DNA from: Spirosoma taeanense
Lineage (GTDB): Bacteria; Bacteroidota; Bacteroidia; Cytophagales; Spirosomataceae
Reading direction: 5' to 3'
DNA length: 64,000 bases
Assembly: GCF_013127955.1 (NCBI RefSeq)
Contig: NZ_CP053435.1
Location: 1,178,001-1,242,000, forward strand
Positions 25,025-33,187 of this stretch are shown here, in pieces (the stretch's first letter is position 1; each line of letters starts with the position of its first letter). A program made the position numbers and the translations under genes. A model generated the notes under the pieces. The model did not search any database. It was not told the origin of the DNA and was given only the letters and a program-made list of their open reading frames with translations.

Positions 25025-25100
25025 GTCAGTGGGTATGATGTGTGTTAAACATTATCTGACTCCTGTGAAGGGCCACCAATTAACGATCATCAATCAGTTC

Positions 25101-25688
25101 TTACTGCTTGTACTCCGAAAAGAACAGCCGCTTGAGCCGCATCAGACATTTATACTTCTGCGTTTTCGCATTGTCGGCGTTGGTATAGCCAAACTTCTCT
25201 GTAATGGCCTGCATACTCAGATGCTGAATATAAAAATCTTCCAGCAGCGTTCGGCAAGGCTCGCCTAAACGATTCAGCGAGTCGGCCATCAGTTCAAACT
25301 GCCGGTCGCGCTCCTCATGATCGGCCAGGTCGTCGTTTAGCTGTTCAACGGCCATGGGGTCCGTTGCCGGGTTGTCAGAATCGCTGACCATAAACCGACT
25401 TTTGTGCGACAACTGCTTCAGCCACAGGCGTCGGCTTACCGAGTAGATGTAGGTCTTTAACTGACAATGCAATTCCAGCGAACCACTTCTGACCTTCTCG
25501 TAGAGAACAATCAGCGTCTCCTGGTAAATATCCTTAGCTTCGTCTTCGCCCCCGCTGTTAGTGGTTACGAAGTGCAGCACCATTGGAAAATACTGACGAT
25601 ATAATTGCGTCAGTGCAGCATCGGAGCCGTCGGCCAGGCCTGATAGCAATTCATCGTCGGTCAATCCCAACCGCCTGCTTTCCTTCAT
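25101..25688 (-). CDS. ECF-type RNA polymerase sigma factor
   Basis: 195 aa. Region 2 is visible as ALTQLYRQYFPMVLHFVTTN and EAKDIYQETLIVLYEKV, then TYIYSVSRRLWLKQL (regions 2.3-2.4). Region 4 is RTLLEDFYIQHLSMQAITEKFGYTN, a helix-turn-helix. The insertion between regions 2 and 4 is acidic (DSDNPATDP and DDLADHEERDRQ). ECF sigmas direct polymerase to stress or envelope genes. The protease gene follows directly. Upstream, 17 bases from the start codon, is one of two mirrored promoter-like motifs (25705-25736), which suggests the factor transcribes its own operon. ATG 25688 is chosen; a GTG one codon earlier is also possible. Confidence 0.92.
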   Translation of the reverse strand: MKESRRLGLTDDELLSGLADGSDAALTQLYRQYFPMVLHFVTTNSGGEDEAKDIYQETLIVLYEKVRSGSLELHCQLKTYIYSVSRRLWLKQLSHKSRFMVSDSDNPATDPMAVEQLNDDLADHEERDRQFELMADSLNRLGEPCRTLLEDFYIQHLSMQAITEKFGYTNADNAKTQKYKCLMRLKRLFFSEYKQ

Positions 25689-25704
25689 CACGTTGCTTCA
25701 TTAC

Positions 25705-25736
25705 TTAATACCGAAAACGTCTCGGACGTAACCCAA
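25705..25736 (-). promoter_or_regulatory. Putative ECF-type promoter of the sigma-protease operon
   Basis: On the minus strand TTGGGTTAC, 16 bases, then GTATTAA. The same pair of elements occurs facing the other way at 25754-25784. The arrangement differs from the general TTG/TAnnTTTG promoter, as expected for an ECF factor recognising its own site. Confidence 0.55.
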
Positions 25737-25753
25737 AAAAAAGTTAAAAAAAG

Positions 25754-25784
25754 TTGGGTTACCTTTTTCCCTATGGAGTATTAA
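25754..25784 (+). promoter_or_regulatory. Putative ECF-type promoter of the small lipoprotein gene
   Basis: TTGGGTTAC, 15 bases, then GTATTAA, mirroring the minus-strand copy. The two -35-like elements form a 9-bp inverted repeat separated by a 17-base A-rich spacer (25737-25753). The lipoprotein start codon is 50 bases downstream of the -10-like element. Confidence 0.55.
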
Positions 25785-25834
25785 CGTTGACATTGTTCCA
25801 TTAATCTCACTTAAACAAACAACGCCCCAAAACT

Positions 25835-26038
25835 ATGAAAGCAATCACGAAATCTGCCTTCTTTTTCATGGCCATGATCGCCCTTGCAACCTCTTGCAGC
25901 TCGAAAAAGACTGAATCTGAAACGACTATGTCGGATTCGACTTCGACGATGATGTCTGACTCGTCTTCGACGATGATGTCTGATTCGACGATGGCTACTG
26001 ATTCGGCTTCGACCATGTCGGCTGATAGCGCCCGTTAA
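25835..26038 (+). CDS. Small Ser/Thr/Met/Asp-rich repetitive lipoprotein
   Basis: 67 aa. A lipoprotein signal peptide ends in the lipobox LATS-C, so Cys21 is the likely lipidated residue. The short basic segment SSKKTESE follows. The rest is a low-complexity tail made almost only of S, T, M, D and A with repeats of the type MSDS(T/S)STM; it contains about nine methionines and many aspartates. Such a tail is probably unfolded and could bind metal or shield the surface; this is speculation. The gene is divergent from the ECF sigma-protease operon and shares its promoter-like motif. A strong terminator follows. Coding character is supported by the signal peptide and start. Confidence 0.75.
   Translation: MKAITKSAFFFMAMIALATSCSSKKTESETTMSDSTSTMMSDSSSTMMSDSTMATDSASTMSADSAR
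25940..25987 (+). repeat. 24-base tandem repeat inside the lipoprotein gene
   Basis: Two adjacent 24-base units, both containing CTTCGACGATGATGTCTGA, differ at two positions. The number of units could vary between strains without breaking the frame. Confidence 0.7.
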
Positions 26039-26091
26039 TCAAACTAAGGCACAACTGCCGGTAACATTACCGACAACGCTATAAACGTATG

Positions 26092-26119
26092 AAGGCCCAC
26101 TGAGCGATCGGTGGGCCTT
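26092..26119 (+). terminator. Terminator of the small lipoprotein gene
   Basis: A 9-bp perfect stem AAGGCCCAC/GTGGGCCTT with a ten-base loop is followed by TCGTTTT. It lies between the convergent lipoprotein and epimerase genes and may serve both. Confidence 0.75.
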
Positions 26120-26139
26120 TCGTTTTGGCAGACCGCGGA

Positions 26140-27336
26140 CTAGCGCAGATGGTCCAGTCGTTCGAGCATCTCCAGACAGGCCCGGCTGTTGTGATAGGGG
26201 CACTTCCACATACTGATTTTATCATTCCCCAGTACCTTATAATCGGCCGTAACACCACTGAACCACTCGCCATTTTTGGTGTCAAGCAGGAATTTTTTGA
26301 TAAACTCCCAACTATTAATCGACTTGTCCAGAAAGGGTTTTTCGTGCGTAAGCTGGTAAGCGTTCAGAAACCCAACCATGGCTTCGGCCATTACCCACCA
26401 GGAGCGTTCACGGTTGTGATGACCCGTTACGGTATCGTATTCATAATTCATACCGCCGTCCGGATCTAGACCATCGGAGGCCGCCCTGGCCATTCGGATA
26501 GCTACGGTATTCACTTTTTTCTGCAAGGCCTTATCGGGTAGTACGTCGGCTGCCTCGGGCAGAAGCCACGATGCTTCGATATCGTGTCCGTACGAAATAG
26601 CTGTCTGCCGCACGCGCCAATCATCGTCCATGAACAGATTCATCCGGTACGTCCTGGGATCGATAATATGGTTCAGAAACGAGTCGAGCATACCCCGAAT
26701 CTGCACATCGACAGTTTTGTCGGGCCAGACGCGATACAGGTTGGTAAAAGCCTCCAGAATGTGGAGATGGGTGTTCATGGTCTTGGTTTCCCGGTTGTCG
26801 CGTTTGCTCAGAATATAGTTATCTGCCTCTGACCAGTCGCGGGCGAGGGCTTCATGAAACCCACCTTTGGCCGGATCATAAGCATGTTTCACCATCAGCT
26901 GAAATAGCTCTTTAGCCATTGTTAAGGCAGGAACTGAGCGCGTAGCCCGGACGTACTCACTTAGCCCGTACAGGGCAAACGCCTGTCCATAAAGTTGTTT
27001 GATGAGTTGCTTCGGCTGCCCTTTAGCGTCAACTGACCAGTAAACCCCTCCGTATTGCGGATCAATAAAGTATTTTCGGATATAGTCAAAGGCCTGGTCG
27101 GCGGTGGCGCGGTAGTCCTCGTGCTGCGTATGCCGCAAACCGGCCGAGAACGTCCAGAGAATCCGGCTGTTTAAAACGATTCCTTTGTCGGCATTGGGAT
27201 CAGGCCGGTTCTGATAGTCAACACGTCCGTAGAATCCACCGTTGACGGGATCTGGCGCATAACGTTGCCAGTAGGCCAGAATGTCTTTATACTCCTGCCG
27301 AAGTTCGGCGCGGACTTGATTTAAGTCAGGCAGCAT
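26140..27336 (-). CDS. Cellobiose 2-epimerase (AGE superfamily)
   Basis: 398 aa, the family's usual length for an (alpha/alpha)6 barrel. NPVNGGF-type N-terminus (DPVNGGFYGRVD), MNTHLHILEAFTNLYR, SYGHDIEASWLL, RSWWVMAEAMVGFLNAYQ and WKCPYHNSRACLEML match the cellobiose 2-epimerase branch. They include the histidines that act as acid/base catalysts. The enzyme converts the reducing-end glucose of cellobiose or mannobiose to its C2 epimer for beta-mannan or beta-glucan use. No signal peptide is seen, so it is cytoplasmic. N-acylglucosamine 2-epimerase is the main alternative. The SusD-SusC pair lies 0.5 kb upstream on the same strand, but terminators stand between. A terminator stem ends one base before its start codon. 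Confidence 0.85.
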   Translation of the reverse strand: MLPDLNQVRAELRQEYKDILAYWQRYAPDPVNGGFYGRVDYQNRPDPNADKGIVLNSRILWTFSAGLRHTQHEDYRATADQAFDYIRKYFIDPQYGGVYWSVDAKGQPKQLIKQLYGQAFALYGLSEYVRATRSVPALTMAKELFQLMVKHAYDPAKGGFHEALARDWSEADNYILSKRDNRETKTMNTHLHILEAFTNLYRVWPDKTVDVQIRGMLDSFLNHIIDPRTYRMNLFMDDDWRVRQTAISYGHDIEASWLLPEAADVLPDKALQKKVNTVAIRMARAASDGLDPDGGMNYEYDTVTGHHNRERSWWVMAEAMVGFLNAYQLTHEKPFLDKSINSWEFIKKFLLDTKNGEWFSGVTADYKVLGNDKISMWKCPYHNSRACLEMLERLDHLR

Positions 27337-27337
27337 G

Positions 27338-27390
27338 AAAATGCGGGTTTAGGAAACGCTCACATGAGTGAAATCCTAAACCCGCATTTT
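27338..27390 (-). terminator. Long hairpin between the disordered-protein gene and the epimerase gene
   Basis: A perfect 17-bp stem (TCCTAAACCCGCATTTT and complement) encloses a 19-base loop. On the minus strand it ends in TTTT and then, after one base, the epimerase ATG. It can terminate the upstream small gene and also sequester the region before the start codon. Confidence 0.75.
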
Positions 27391-27410
27391 TTTACTGATT
27401 GTTGTGTTGG

Positions 27411-27677
27411 TTACTGCTGTTTGCGGCTGCCGTTACGGCTACCGCTATGCCCCGAGTGTCCATGACCACCCCGCTCGTCGGCGAGCTCCTCTTTACTTTT
27501 GCCGTGCAGCACGTTATCATCTTCGGGACCCTGCTTGCTCTTATTGGCATTTGTCATATTCCGTTCTGCATTAGGACGCATGCCGCTTGTATCGTGCGCT
27601 TCCTGGTTGCGTGTCCGCTCTTCATGCGGCTGCTTATCATTTGAGCCAGGCTGGTTCGTGGTTTTGTTGTTAGCCAT
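27411..27677 (-). CDS. Small hydrophilic disordered protein
   Basis: 88 aa without signal peptide or hydrophobic segment. It is rich in N, Q, K, E, G, S and H and almost free of aromatic residues; the tail is RGGHGHSGHSGSRNGSRK. I do not recognise a family. Such proteins are often cytoplasmic stress or desiccation proteins. The start codon gives MANNKTTNQPG and no upstream alternative fits. Support for coding is moderate: composition like known small disordered proteins, and a strong terminator after the stop. It lies between the SusD terminator and the epimerase. Confidence 0.6.
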   Translation of the reverse strand: MANNKTTNQPGSNDKQPHEERTRNQEAHDTSGMRPNAERNMTNANKSKQGPEDDNVLHGKSKEELADERGGHGHSGHSGSRNGSRKQQ

Positions 27678-27737
27678 GATTCTGTCTATTTGTTGAGTAG
27701 AATAACAACTCCTGAGAATAACGTTTGTTTAAACCAA

Positions 27738-27770
27738 AAAAGCCGGCTCTGATGTCAGAGCCGGCTTTTT
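27738..27770 (-). terminator. Terminator of the SusC-SusD operon
   Basis: A 16-bp perfect stem (AAAAAGCCGGCTCTGA and complement) with a two-base centre, followed on the minus strand by A/T. It lies 29 bases after the SusD stop codon. Confidence 0.85.
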
Positions 27771-27798
27771 CATAAAGAGCTAATTCGTATTATAAGAA

Positions 27799-29559
27799 TT
27801 AATACCCTGGGTTTTGCTTCAGCACACCTCTCTGGATATCAATCTGCGTTTGCGGAATCGGCATGTATTCGTCCTGGTTAGACTGAAACTTCGCACCCAG
27901 GAAGCCAGTAGGCAGTTTTGGGGCTTCGTAGGCCAGGTACGAATTCAGCACGGGCTCAGCAATACCCCAGCGAACCAGGTCATAGAACCGGTGACCTTCG
28001 CCCGACAGTTCCAGCTTACGCTCAAACCGAACGGCCGAACGGGCTGCGTCTTTACTGGCAAATGCCGTGGTGTATGGGCTGATTACGTAGTTGGCGGCTG
28101 CTTTGCCCCCCTGCATTACGAAGCCTTCCGGATTAGCAGCCCGGCTACGAACTAGGTTGACATAATCCCGGGCTTTCTCCAGGCTACCTACTTCAATTTC
28201 TGCCTCGGCTGCCATCAGCAGGACGTCCGCATAACGAATGATGTTATAGTTAATGGCCGAGTACCCATCCGTCCAGGAGCTACCATCCGTCAGCACTTTA
28301 CTCTGCGTTCTGTAGAAGACAAACTTCTTCGGCGAATACGGGCCAGCAAAACCCTGGTCACGAATCCAGTCCAAGCCGGGGTGCGGCTGCCAGTCAAGGT
28401 ACTGAATACCACGGCGACCAATAGAGTGGTCCAGACGGGGATCAACCGGGCCTGCATCGGGCGTAAAAGCTTCGCTCGATTTAATGCCCTGGTCATTCTT
28501 CAACTGGTTAGCACCCTGGTCATACAGACCGCCAGCCTGATCCTTTTCAGAAACCCCGGTCAGTAACGGCAAACCCTTAGCATCAACCCGGAACGAATTG
28601 GCCAGGTCGAAGCTTGGCGCAAAGAAACCGCAGCAACCGGCCGGACCATTCGAGCCCGTGTTATAGGGGAAGTTCAGTACCAGATCCGGGTTGGCATTGT
28701 CCGAGCTACCGGCGTTGGCAGCGGCCTGAATAGCAAAGACCGATTCTTCATTATTATCAAACTCAGCATTGAAAACCCGGGAGTATTGCGGTACCAGACC
28801 GTACTTTTTACCGTTTGCGGTTTTACCATTGGCAATGATCAGATCGAAAAGTGCTTTGGCTTCTGCATACTTCTTCTGGTACATATAGGTCTTGGCCAGA
28901 TAGGAAGCTGCTGCCCATTTGTTGGCGCGGCCAGCAGCCGACTGCGTTTCGGGCAGGTTATCGTAGGCAGCTTTGAAATCAGCCTCGATGTTTGGCCAGA
29001 TATCCTTGTCATTTGCTATTGTTTCGACACCGGTTCCGTAATCCTTGGTCTCATCGACGTAAGGAACCATGTTGAAATTCCGCTTCAGCTCAAAGTAATA
29101 GTGGCCGCGCAGAAAGCGGGCTTCAGAACCAATGCGTTTTTTATCCGCATCCGAAACGTCAGAGCCGGCGCTGGCCAGAGTTCTGAGCGTAGCATTAGCC
29201 CGGCTAACACCTTCAAACATGGCCTGCCATTTCTGGTTTACCTCGCCACTAACAGCCTGAAGCTCATAACGCTGATAAGGAGTCAGGGCGTTGAAGTCAC
29301 CCGAGTTAGAGCCTTTATTCGCATCACCGCCCGAGATACTGCCGCGTACCCAGTTGAACGAACTGGCTGACTGGGTGAAACCCCGCGCGTTTAACTGAGC
29401 ATACGCTGAAAGCAGAAGGCCATCGAGACCGGCTCTGCTTGACAATTGAGCGCCCGCTAATTGACCGGTAGGTTGAACCTGCAGGAACTGGTCTTTACAG
29501 GCAAATGTGATACAGGTGAGTAAGACAATCCCAGCACCTGTTTTTAGGGTTTTTTTCAT
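27799..29559 (-). CDS. RagB/SusD family nutrient-binding outer membrane lipoprotein
   Basis: 586 aa. The lipoprotein signal peptide (KKTLKTGAGIVLLTCITFAC) places Cys21 at the lipidation site. The TPR-like helical SusD features follow: FLRGHYYFELKRNFNMVPYVDET, AAASYLAKTYMYQKKYAEAK, ILRYADVLLMAAEAEIE-type segment (NIIRYADVLLMAAEAEIEVG) and the C-terminal FERKLELSGEGHRFYDLVRWG, which are hallmark SusD sequences. With SusC it forms a pedal-bin importer for glycans or peptides. The chosen ATG 29559 starts the signal peptide; an upstream in-frame ATG lies within a palindrome. It is downstream of susC with a 90-base gap. Substrate cannot be read from the sequence. Confidence 0.94.
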   Translation of the reverse strand: MKKTLKTGAGIVLLTCITFACKDQFLQVQPTGQLAGAQLSSRAGLDGLLLSAYAQLNARGFTQSASSFNWVRGSISGGDANKGSNSGDFNALTPYQRYELQAVSGEVNQKWQAMFEGVSRANATLRTLASAGSDVSDADKKRIGSEARFLRGHYYFELKRNFNMVPYVDETKDYGTGVETIANDKDIWPNIEADFKAAYDNLPETQSAAGRANKWAAASYLAKTYMYQKKYAEAKALFDLIIANGKTANGKKYGLVPQYSRVFNAEFDNNEESVFAIQAAANAGSSDNANPDLVLNFPYNTGSNGPAGCCGFFAPSFDLANSFRVDAKGLPLLTGVSEKDQAGGLYDQGANQLKNDQGIKSSEAFTPDAGPVDPRLDHSIGRRGIQYLDWQPHPGLDWIRDQGFAGPYSPKKFVFYRTQSKVLTDGSSWTDGYSAINYNIIRYADVLLMAAEAEIEVGSLEKARDYVNLVRSRAANPEGFVMQGGKAAANYVISPYTTAFASKDAARSAVRFERKLELSGEGHRFYDLVRWGIAEPVLNSYLAYEAPKLPTGFLGAKFQSNQDEYMPIPQTQIDIQRGVLKQNPGY

Positions 29560-29598
29560 CTGATAGTTTTCGAATGAATTAGCGTAAAAACTTTGTTG

Positions 29599-29632
29599 GA
29601 GGAGAGAGTGATTCATGAATCACTCTCTCCTC
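29599..29632. repeat. 34-base perfect palindrome between SusC and SusD genes
   Basis: Arms of 17 bases (GAGGAGAGAGTGATTCA and its complement) form a near loop-free hairpin in the mRNA. It lies 17 bases after the susC stop and 40 bases before the susD start. A 3' protecting or attenuating role that sets the SusC:SusD ratio is possible. Confidence 0.8.
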
Positions 29633-29649
29633 TGAACATGAAGTTGCGA

Positions 29650-32600
29650 TTAGAAACCGATGCTCAATCCAACGTTGTAGCTACGGGTTAATGGGTAGTT
29701 ACCAATGTCAACACCGAAGTTAGAGTCAGCAGCACCACCAACTGCCGGGTCCAGGCCTGTGTAGCTGGTAACCGTCAGTATGTTGTTAGCCGAAGCCGAC
29801 ACACGAACTCGCTGCAGACCAATACCGCTCAGCAGGCTGGTCGGCAGGTTGTAACCCACCGAGATGTTCTGCAGACGCATGTATGAACCGTTTTCAACGT
29901 AGTACGAGTTAGGTACGGTATTGGTGCTGAAGTTCGAAACACCCTCGAAAATTGGGATGTTTGTATCCATGTTCGAAGGCGTCCAGGAATCTTTCACCCG
30001 TGCGCTAACGGCAGCACCGGTAAATGATGGATAGAAGTCCGTGAACCATTTCGAGTTATTGAAGATCTGGTTGCCCAGCGACGTATACGCATACGCGCTG
30101 AAGTCAAATCCTCTGTAACGAAGCGTTACGGTCAGACCACCCGTGAAGTTCGGTACCGGGCTGCCCAGGAATGTCCGGTCGTCGCCAGAGATTTTACCAT
30201 CTCCGTTGAGGTCAGCATACCGGAACCGGCCCAGACCAGCACCTTCCTGCGTGGGAGCACTTCTGATTTCTTCGGTCGTGTTGAACAGGCCAAGGACTTT
30301 GTAGCCGTAGAAAGAAGAAATTGGGTGACCTGGCTGGTTCCGTACTACGTTACCGTTCAGACGCGTACCACCGGCATCAAAATAAGGAGAGCCTGGTGCC
30401 AGCGACTGAATCGTGTTCTGCAGGAAGCCGCCTGTTGCGTTCAGTTCATAGGTCAGGTCGCCCGAAACTTTACCGCGGGTGATCACCTGAATATCGATAC
30501 CCTGGTTACGCATGCTGGCGATGTTTACTGCTGGTGCGCTTGCTCTTACGCCCACAACACCTGGGAGCGGAACCGTGTATAACAGGTCGCGGGTGTCTTT
30601 ACGCCACAGGTCGAAGATAACTTCCAGACGATTGTTCAGGAAAGCACCGTCGATACCGATGTTTGTGGTGGTACTGGTTTCCCATTTTGCATTCGGGTTA
30701 CCAATCCGGTTCCGGAAGAAGCCCGGGCTGATCGACGTATTAGCACCGCCAATGTCGTAGCCGTTGCCTGGATTCGATGCGTACAGGCTGTACTGGTTGT
30801 TCGGGTCAACGTTGTTCGAGTTACCCATCAGGCCGTAGCCACCGCGAACTTTCAGGTCACTCACCCAGGGGAGGTTCTTCATGAAGTTCTCCGACGAGAG
30901 ACGCCATGCAGCCGAGAAGGCAGGGAACACACCATACCGGTTGTTGGAACCAAAGCGCGACGAACCATCCCGACGAACTACGCCTGTCAGGATATACTTA
31001 TCGTTGAAGATATAGTTAACCCGGCTGAACAGAGAATAGAAGTTTACACCACTGAACAGATCACTGTTTACCTGACGGCCCGTTGTTGACAGGTTGCTGA
31101 GCGTTACGTAAGAGATGTCTTCCGAGAAGGGGTTCGTACCGTTACCACTCACGTTCCGGCCTCTGCCCGTATTCAGAGCTTCCATACCTACCAGCACGTC
31201 TACGTCGTGGATACCAAACTTCTTCTTATACTGAGCAGTGTTCGTGAAGGTGTAGCCAAACGAATAGCCTGCGCCTTCGCTGAACGTATAGGTCGTGTTG
31301 TTCTCCGAGTTCTCGTATTGTCTTGGCCCGTAGTTATTGAAATAGTAGTTGCTGTACTGACCAGCAATGTTGCTCCGCAGCGTCAGGCCTGGAATCAGGT
31401 CATACTCCAGGTAGGCATTACCAAAGGCCAGTCCGTTGAAGGTACCGTTATTCTTGATCCGGTCGCGGCTAGCCACCGGGTTCCGTGGGTTGTTAAAGCC
31501 CGGAGCCGCCGTACCGGCATAGCCACCAAATTCATCATAAATTGGGATGATTGGGGGCATCCGGAAAGCGGAAAGAATATCGTTCTCATCGGCCGATACA
31601 CCCCGTCCGCCGTTACCGCCCGTGATACCTTTGTTCGACAGGTAGGTCAGCTGAAGGTTCTGACCAAACCGCAGTCTCTTGCTCAGATCGAACTCCGTGT
31701 TTACGCGGAAGTTATAACGCGTAGAGCTGTTATTCAGCAGGATACCCTGCAGGTTCTGATTGCCTAAGCTAATATAGAACCGGCTGGTTTCCGTACCGCC
31801 CGAGAAGCCCAGCGTCTGGCGCAGGATAGGCGCAACACGCGTAATGGCATCATACCAGTCGGTACCGGCTTTGTTTGCCCGAACAACCTGGTATATAGGA
31901 CCCGCATTGATGTTCGTGTTGTATTTAGCTTTGGCTGCCGCCAGGTCAACATTACCAATGATACCGCCTACGCCACCTACGTTGATATAATCGGGCAGAA
32001 CAGGCGTCTGTCCCGATCCATACTGGTTATTAGCAACGTTGCTGAAATCGGGCTGTACGCCATTAGCTGCTGCAGTGTTCCGGATAGCCTGCCATGTCCA
32101 GTCAGCCTGCTCCTGTGGATTCAGAATAGGCTGTCCTTTACCGGGATCGGTTACGCCGTAGAGACCATCGTAGCTGATGCTCAGTTTCTGCGCTTTCCGC
32201 TGACCTTTCTTGGTCGTGATAACAATAACGCCGTTAGCAGCCCGTGCACCGTAAATAGAAGCAGCAGCCGCGTCTTTCAGAACGGTCGTTGACTCTACGT
32301 CATCAGGAGCTACGAAGTTGATGCCGCCGGTGGGTACGCCGTCAACGACGTACAAAGGTTCGTTACCGCCAAAAGCGCCAAAACCCCGAACCCGAACGAT
32401 ACTGGTGGTACCTGGCTGACCGTTGGTGATTACGGTTAAGCCGGATACCCGGCCCTGCAATTGCTGTTCAACGTTACCCGAAGGGATAGCCGCTAAATCC
32501 TTGGCTTTCACCGTCGAAACAGCACCTGTGTTATCACGCTTTGTTTCGGTGGTGTAACCTGTTACGATTACTTCGCTCAGAGCCGTTGCATCGTCTTCGA

Positions 32601-32898
32601 GCGTTACATTCACAGTAGAACGGTTGCCAACTGTTACTTCCTGTGTTTTGGCACCAATGGACGAGATAACCAATACTGGGTTGGCTCCCCGAACACTAAT
32701 CGAATAGTTACCTTCTGCATCCGTTGACGTACCTGTCTGGGTGCCTTTCAACACGACGTTCGCGCCTGGTATAGGTCCGTCAACACCGGTAACTTTACCC
32801 GCCACTCGACGGTCTTGGGCAGAAGCGTTCAGGCTCCATAGCAGTAATACTGCTCCCAGCAAAGTAGTCTGCAGAAACCTGTAGAACATTGCTTTCAT
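29650..32898 (-). CDS. SusC/RagA family TonB-linked outer membrane protein
   Basis: 1082 aa. The signal peptide (about residues 1-27, ending NASAQ) is followed by a carboxypeptidase-regulatory-like domain (VAGKVTGVDGPIPGANVVLKG). The TonB-box region is SEVIVTGYTT. The plug contains the classical GNVEQQLQGRVSGLTV, SIVRVRGFGAFGGNEPLYVV and DVESTTVLKDAAAASIYGAR. A large beta-barrel follows, ending in an aromatic residue (VGLSIGF). The protein is the TonB-dependent channel of the SusCD importer. No STN domain, FecR/anti-sigma, hybrid two-component regulator or glycoside hydrolase adjoins it, so regulation and substrate are unclear. The upstream 289 bases are A/T-rich. Confidence 0.95.
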   Translation of the reverse strand: MKAMFYRFLQTTLLGAVLLLWSLNASAQDRRVAGKVTGVDGPIPGANVVLKGTQTGTSTDAEGNYSISVRGANPVLVISSIGAKTQEVTVGNRSTVNVTLEDDATALSEVIVTGYTTETKRDNTGAVSTVKAKDLAAIPSGNVEQQLQGRVSGLTVITNGQPGTTSIVRVRGFGAFGGNEPLYVVDGVPTGGINFVAPDDVESTTVLKDAAAASIYGARAANGVIVITTKKGQRKAQKLSISYDGLYGVTDPGKGQPILNPQEQADWTWQAIRNTAAANGVQPDFSNVANNQYGSGQTPVLPDYINVGGVGGIIGNVDLAAAKAKYNTNINAGPIYQVVRANKAGTDWYDAITRVAPILRQTLGFSGGTETSRFYISLGNQNLQGILLNNSSTRYNFRVNTEFDLSKRLRFGQNLQLTYLSNKGITGGNGGRGVSADENDILSAFRMPPIIPIYDEFGGYAGTAAPGFNNPRNPVASRDRIKNNGTFNGLAFGNAYLEYDLIPGLTLRSNIAGQYSNYYFNNYGPRQYENSENNTTYTFSEGAGYSFGYTFTNTAQYKKKFGIHDVDVLVGMEALNTGRGRNVSGNGTNPFSEDISYVTLSNLSTTGRQVNSDLFSGVNFYSLFSRVNYIFNDKYILTGVVRRDGSSRFGSNNRYGVFPAFSAAWRLSSENFMKNLPWVSDLKVRGGYGLMGNSNNVDPNNQYSLYASNPGNGYDIGGANTSISPGFFRNRIGNPNAKWETSTTTNIGIDGAFLNNRLEVIFDLWRKDTRDLLYTVPLPGVVGVRASAPAVNIASMRNQGIDIQVITRGKVSGDLTYELNATGGFLQNTIQSLAPGSPYFDAGGTRLNGNVVRNQPGHPISSFYGYKVLGLFNTTEEIRSAPTQEGAGLGRFRYADLNGDGKISGDDRTFLGSPVPNFTGGLTVTLRYRGFDFSAYAYTSLGNQIFNNSKWFTDFYPSFTGAAVSARVKDSWTPSNMDTNIPIFEGVSNFSTNTVPNSYYVENGSYMRLQNISVGYNLPTSLLSGIGLQRVRVSASANNILTVTSYTGLDPAVGGAADSNFGVDIGNYPLTRSYNVGLSIGF

Positions 32899-33133
32899 GA
32901 AAAATAGGTTGGTTTAAAATAGATAAACGTTTCAATATTATGTGGATTAAATGATATTTCAAAAGGAAATCTGAATATTTAAATCAATGATATATTGAAA
33001 TAAGTTTATATATTATTAGAAAAATTATAACATGCTTTTGTGTAAGTAGCTGACAAATAGACACTTGTGCTAATATTATTTCTATGTTATCTATAACTAC
33101 TTATATTTTGCGTAAAATTTTATTACCTAAATA

Positions 33134-33151
33134 GTCATAAATACTTATGAC
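33134..33151. promoter_or_regulatory. Inverted repeat GTCATAA-N4-TTATGAC in the SusC / NFACT spacer
   Basis: A perfect 7-bp inverted repeat with a four-base centre lies 22 bases before the -7 box of the NFACT gene, where the -33 region should be. The 289-base spacer from 32899 is strongly A/T-rich and has no other gene. The site could be an operator for either divergent gene. Confidence 0.35.
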
Positions 33152-33172
33152 TCACACTTTGTTATACCGGCC

Positions 33173-33180
33173 TACCTTTG
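33173..33180 (+). promoter_or_regulatory. -7 box (TACCTTTG) of the NFACT gene
   Basis: Exact TAnnTTTG ending seven bases before the ATG at 33188. The transcript would start at or within a base or two of the start codon, implying a leaderless mRNA. No TTG is seen at -33. Confidence 0.45.
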
Positions 33181-33187
33181 TGCCATT

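Noticed and set aside
25754-25762. Other GGGTTAC occurrences (for example near 23985, 52585 and 56650) as further ECF promoters
   Set aside because: They lack GTATTAA at 15-16 bases or lie inside genes, so only the divergent pair is kept.
32899-33187. A/T-rich spacer upstream of SusC as a replication origin or phage remnant
   Set aside because: No DnaA-box cluster, dnaA neighbour or integrase is seen. Divergent promoter DNA explains the base composition.
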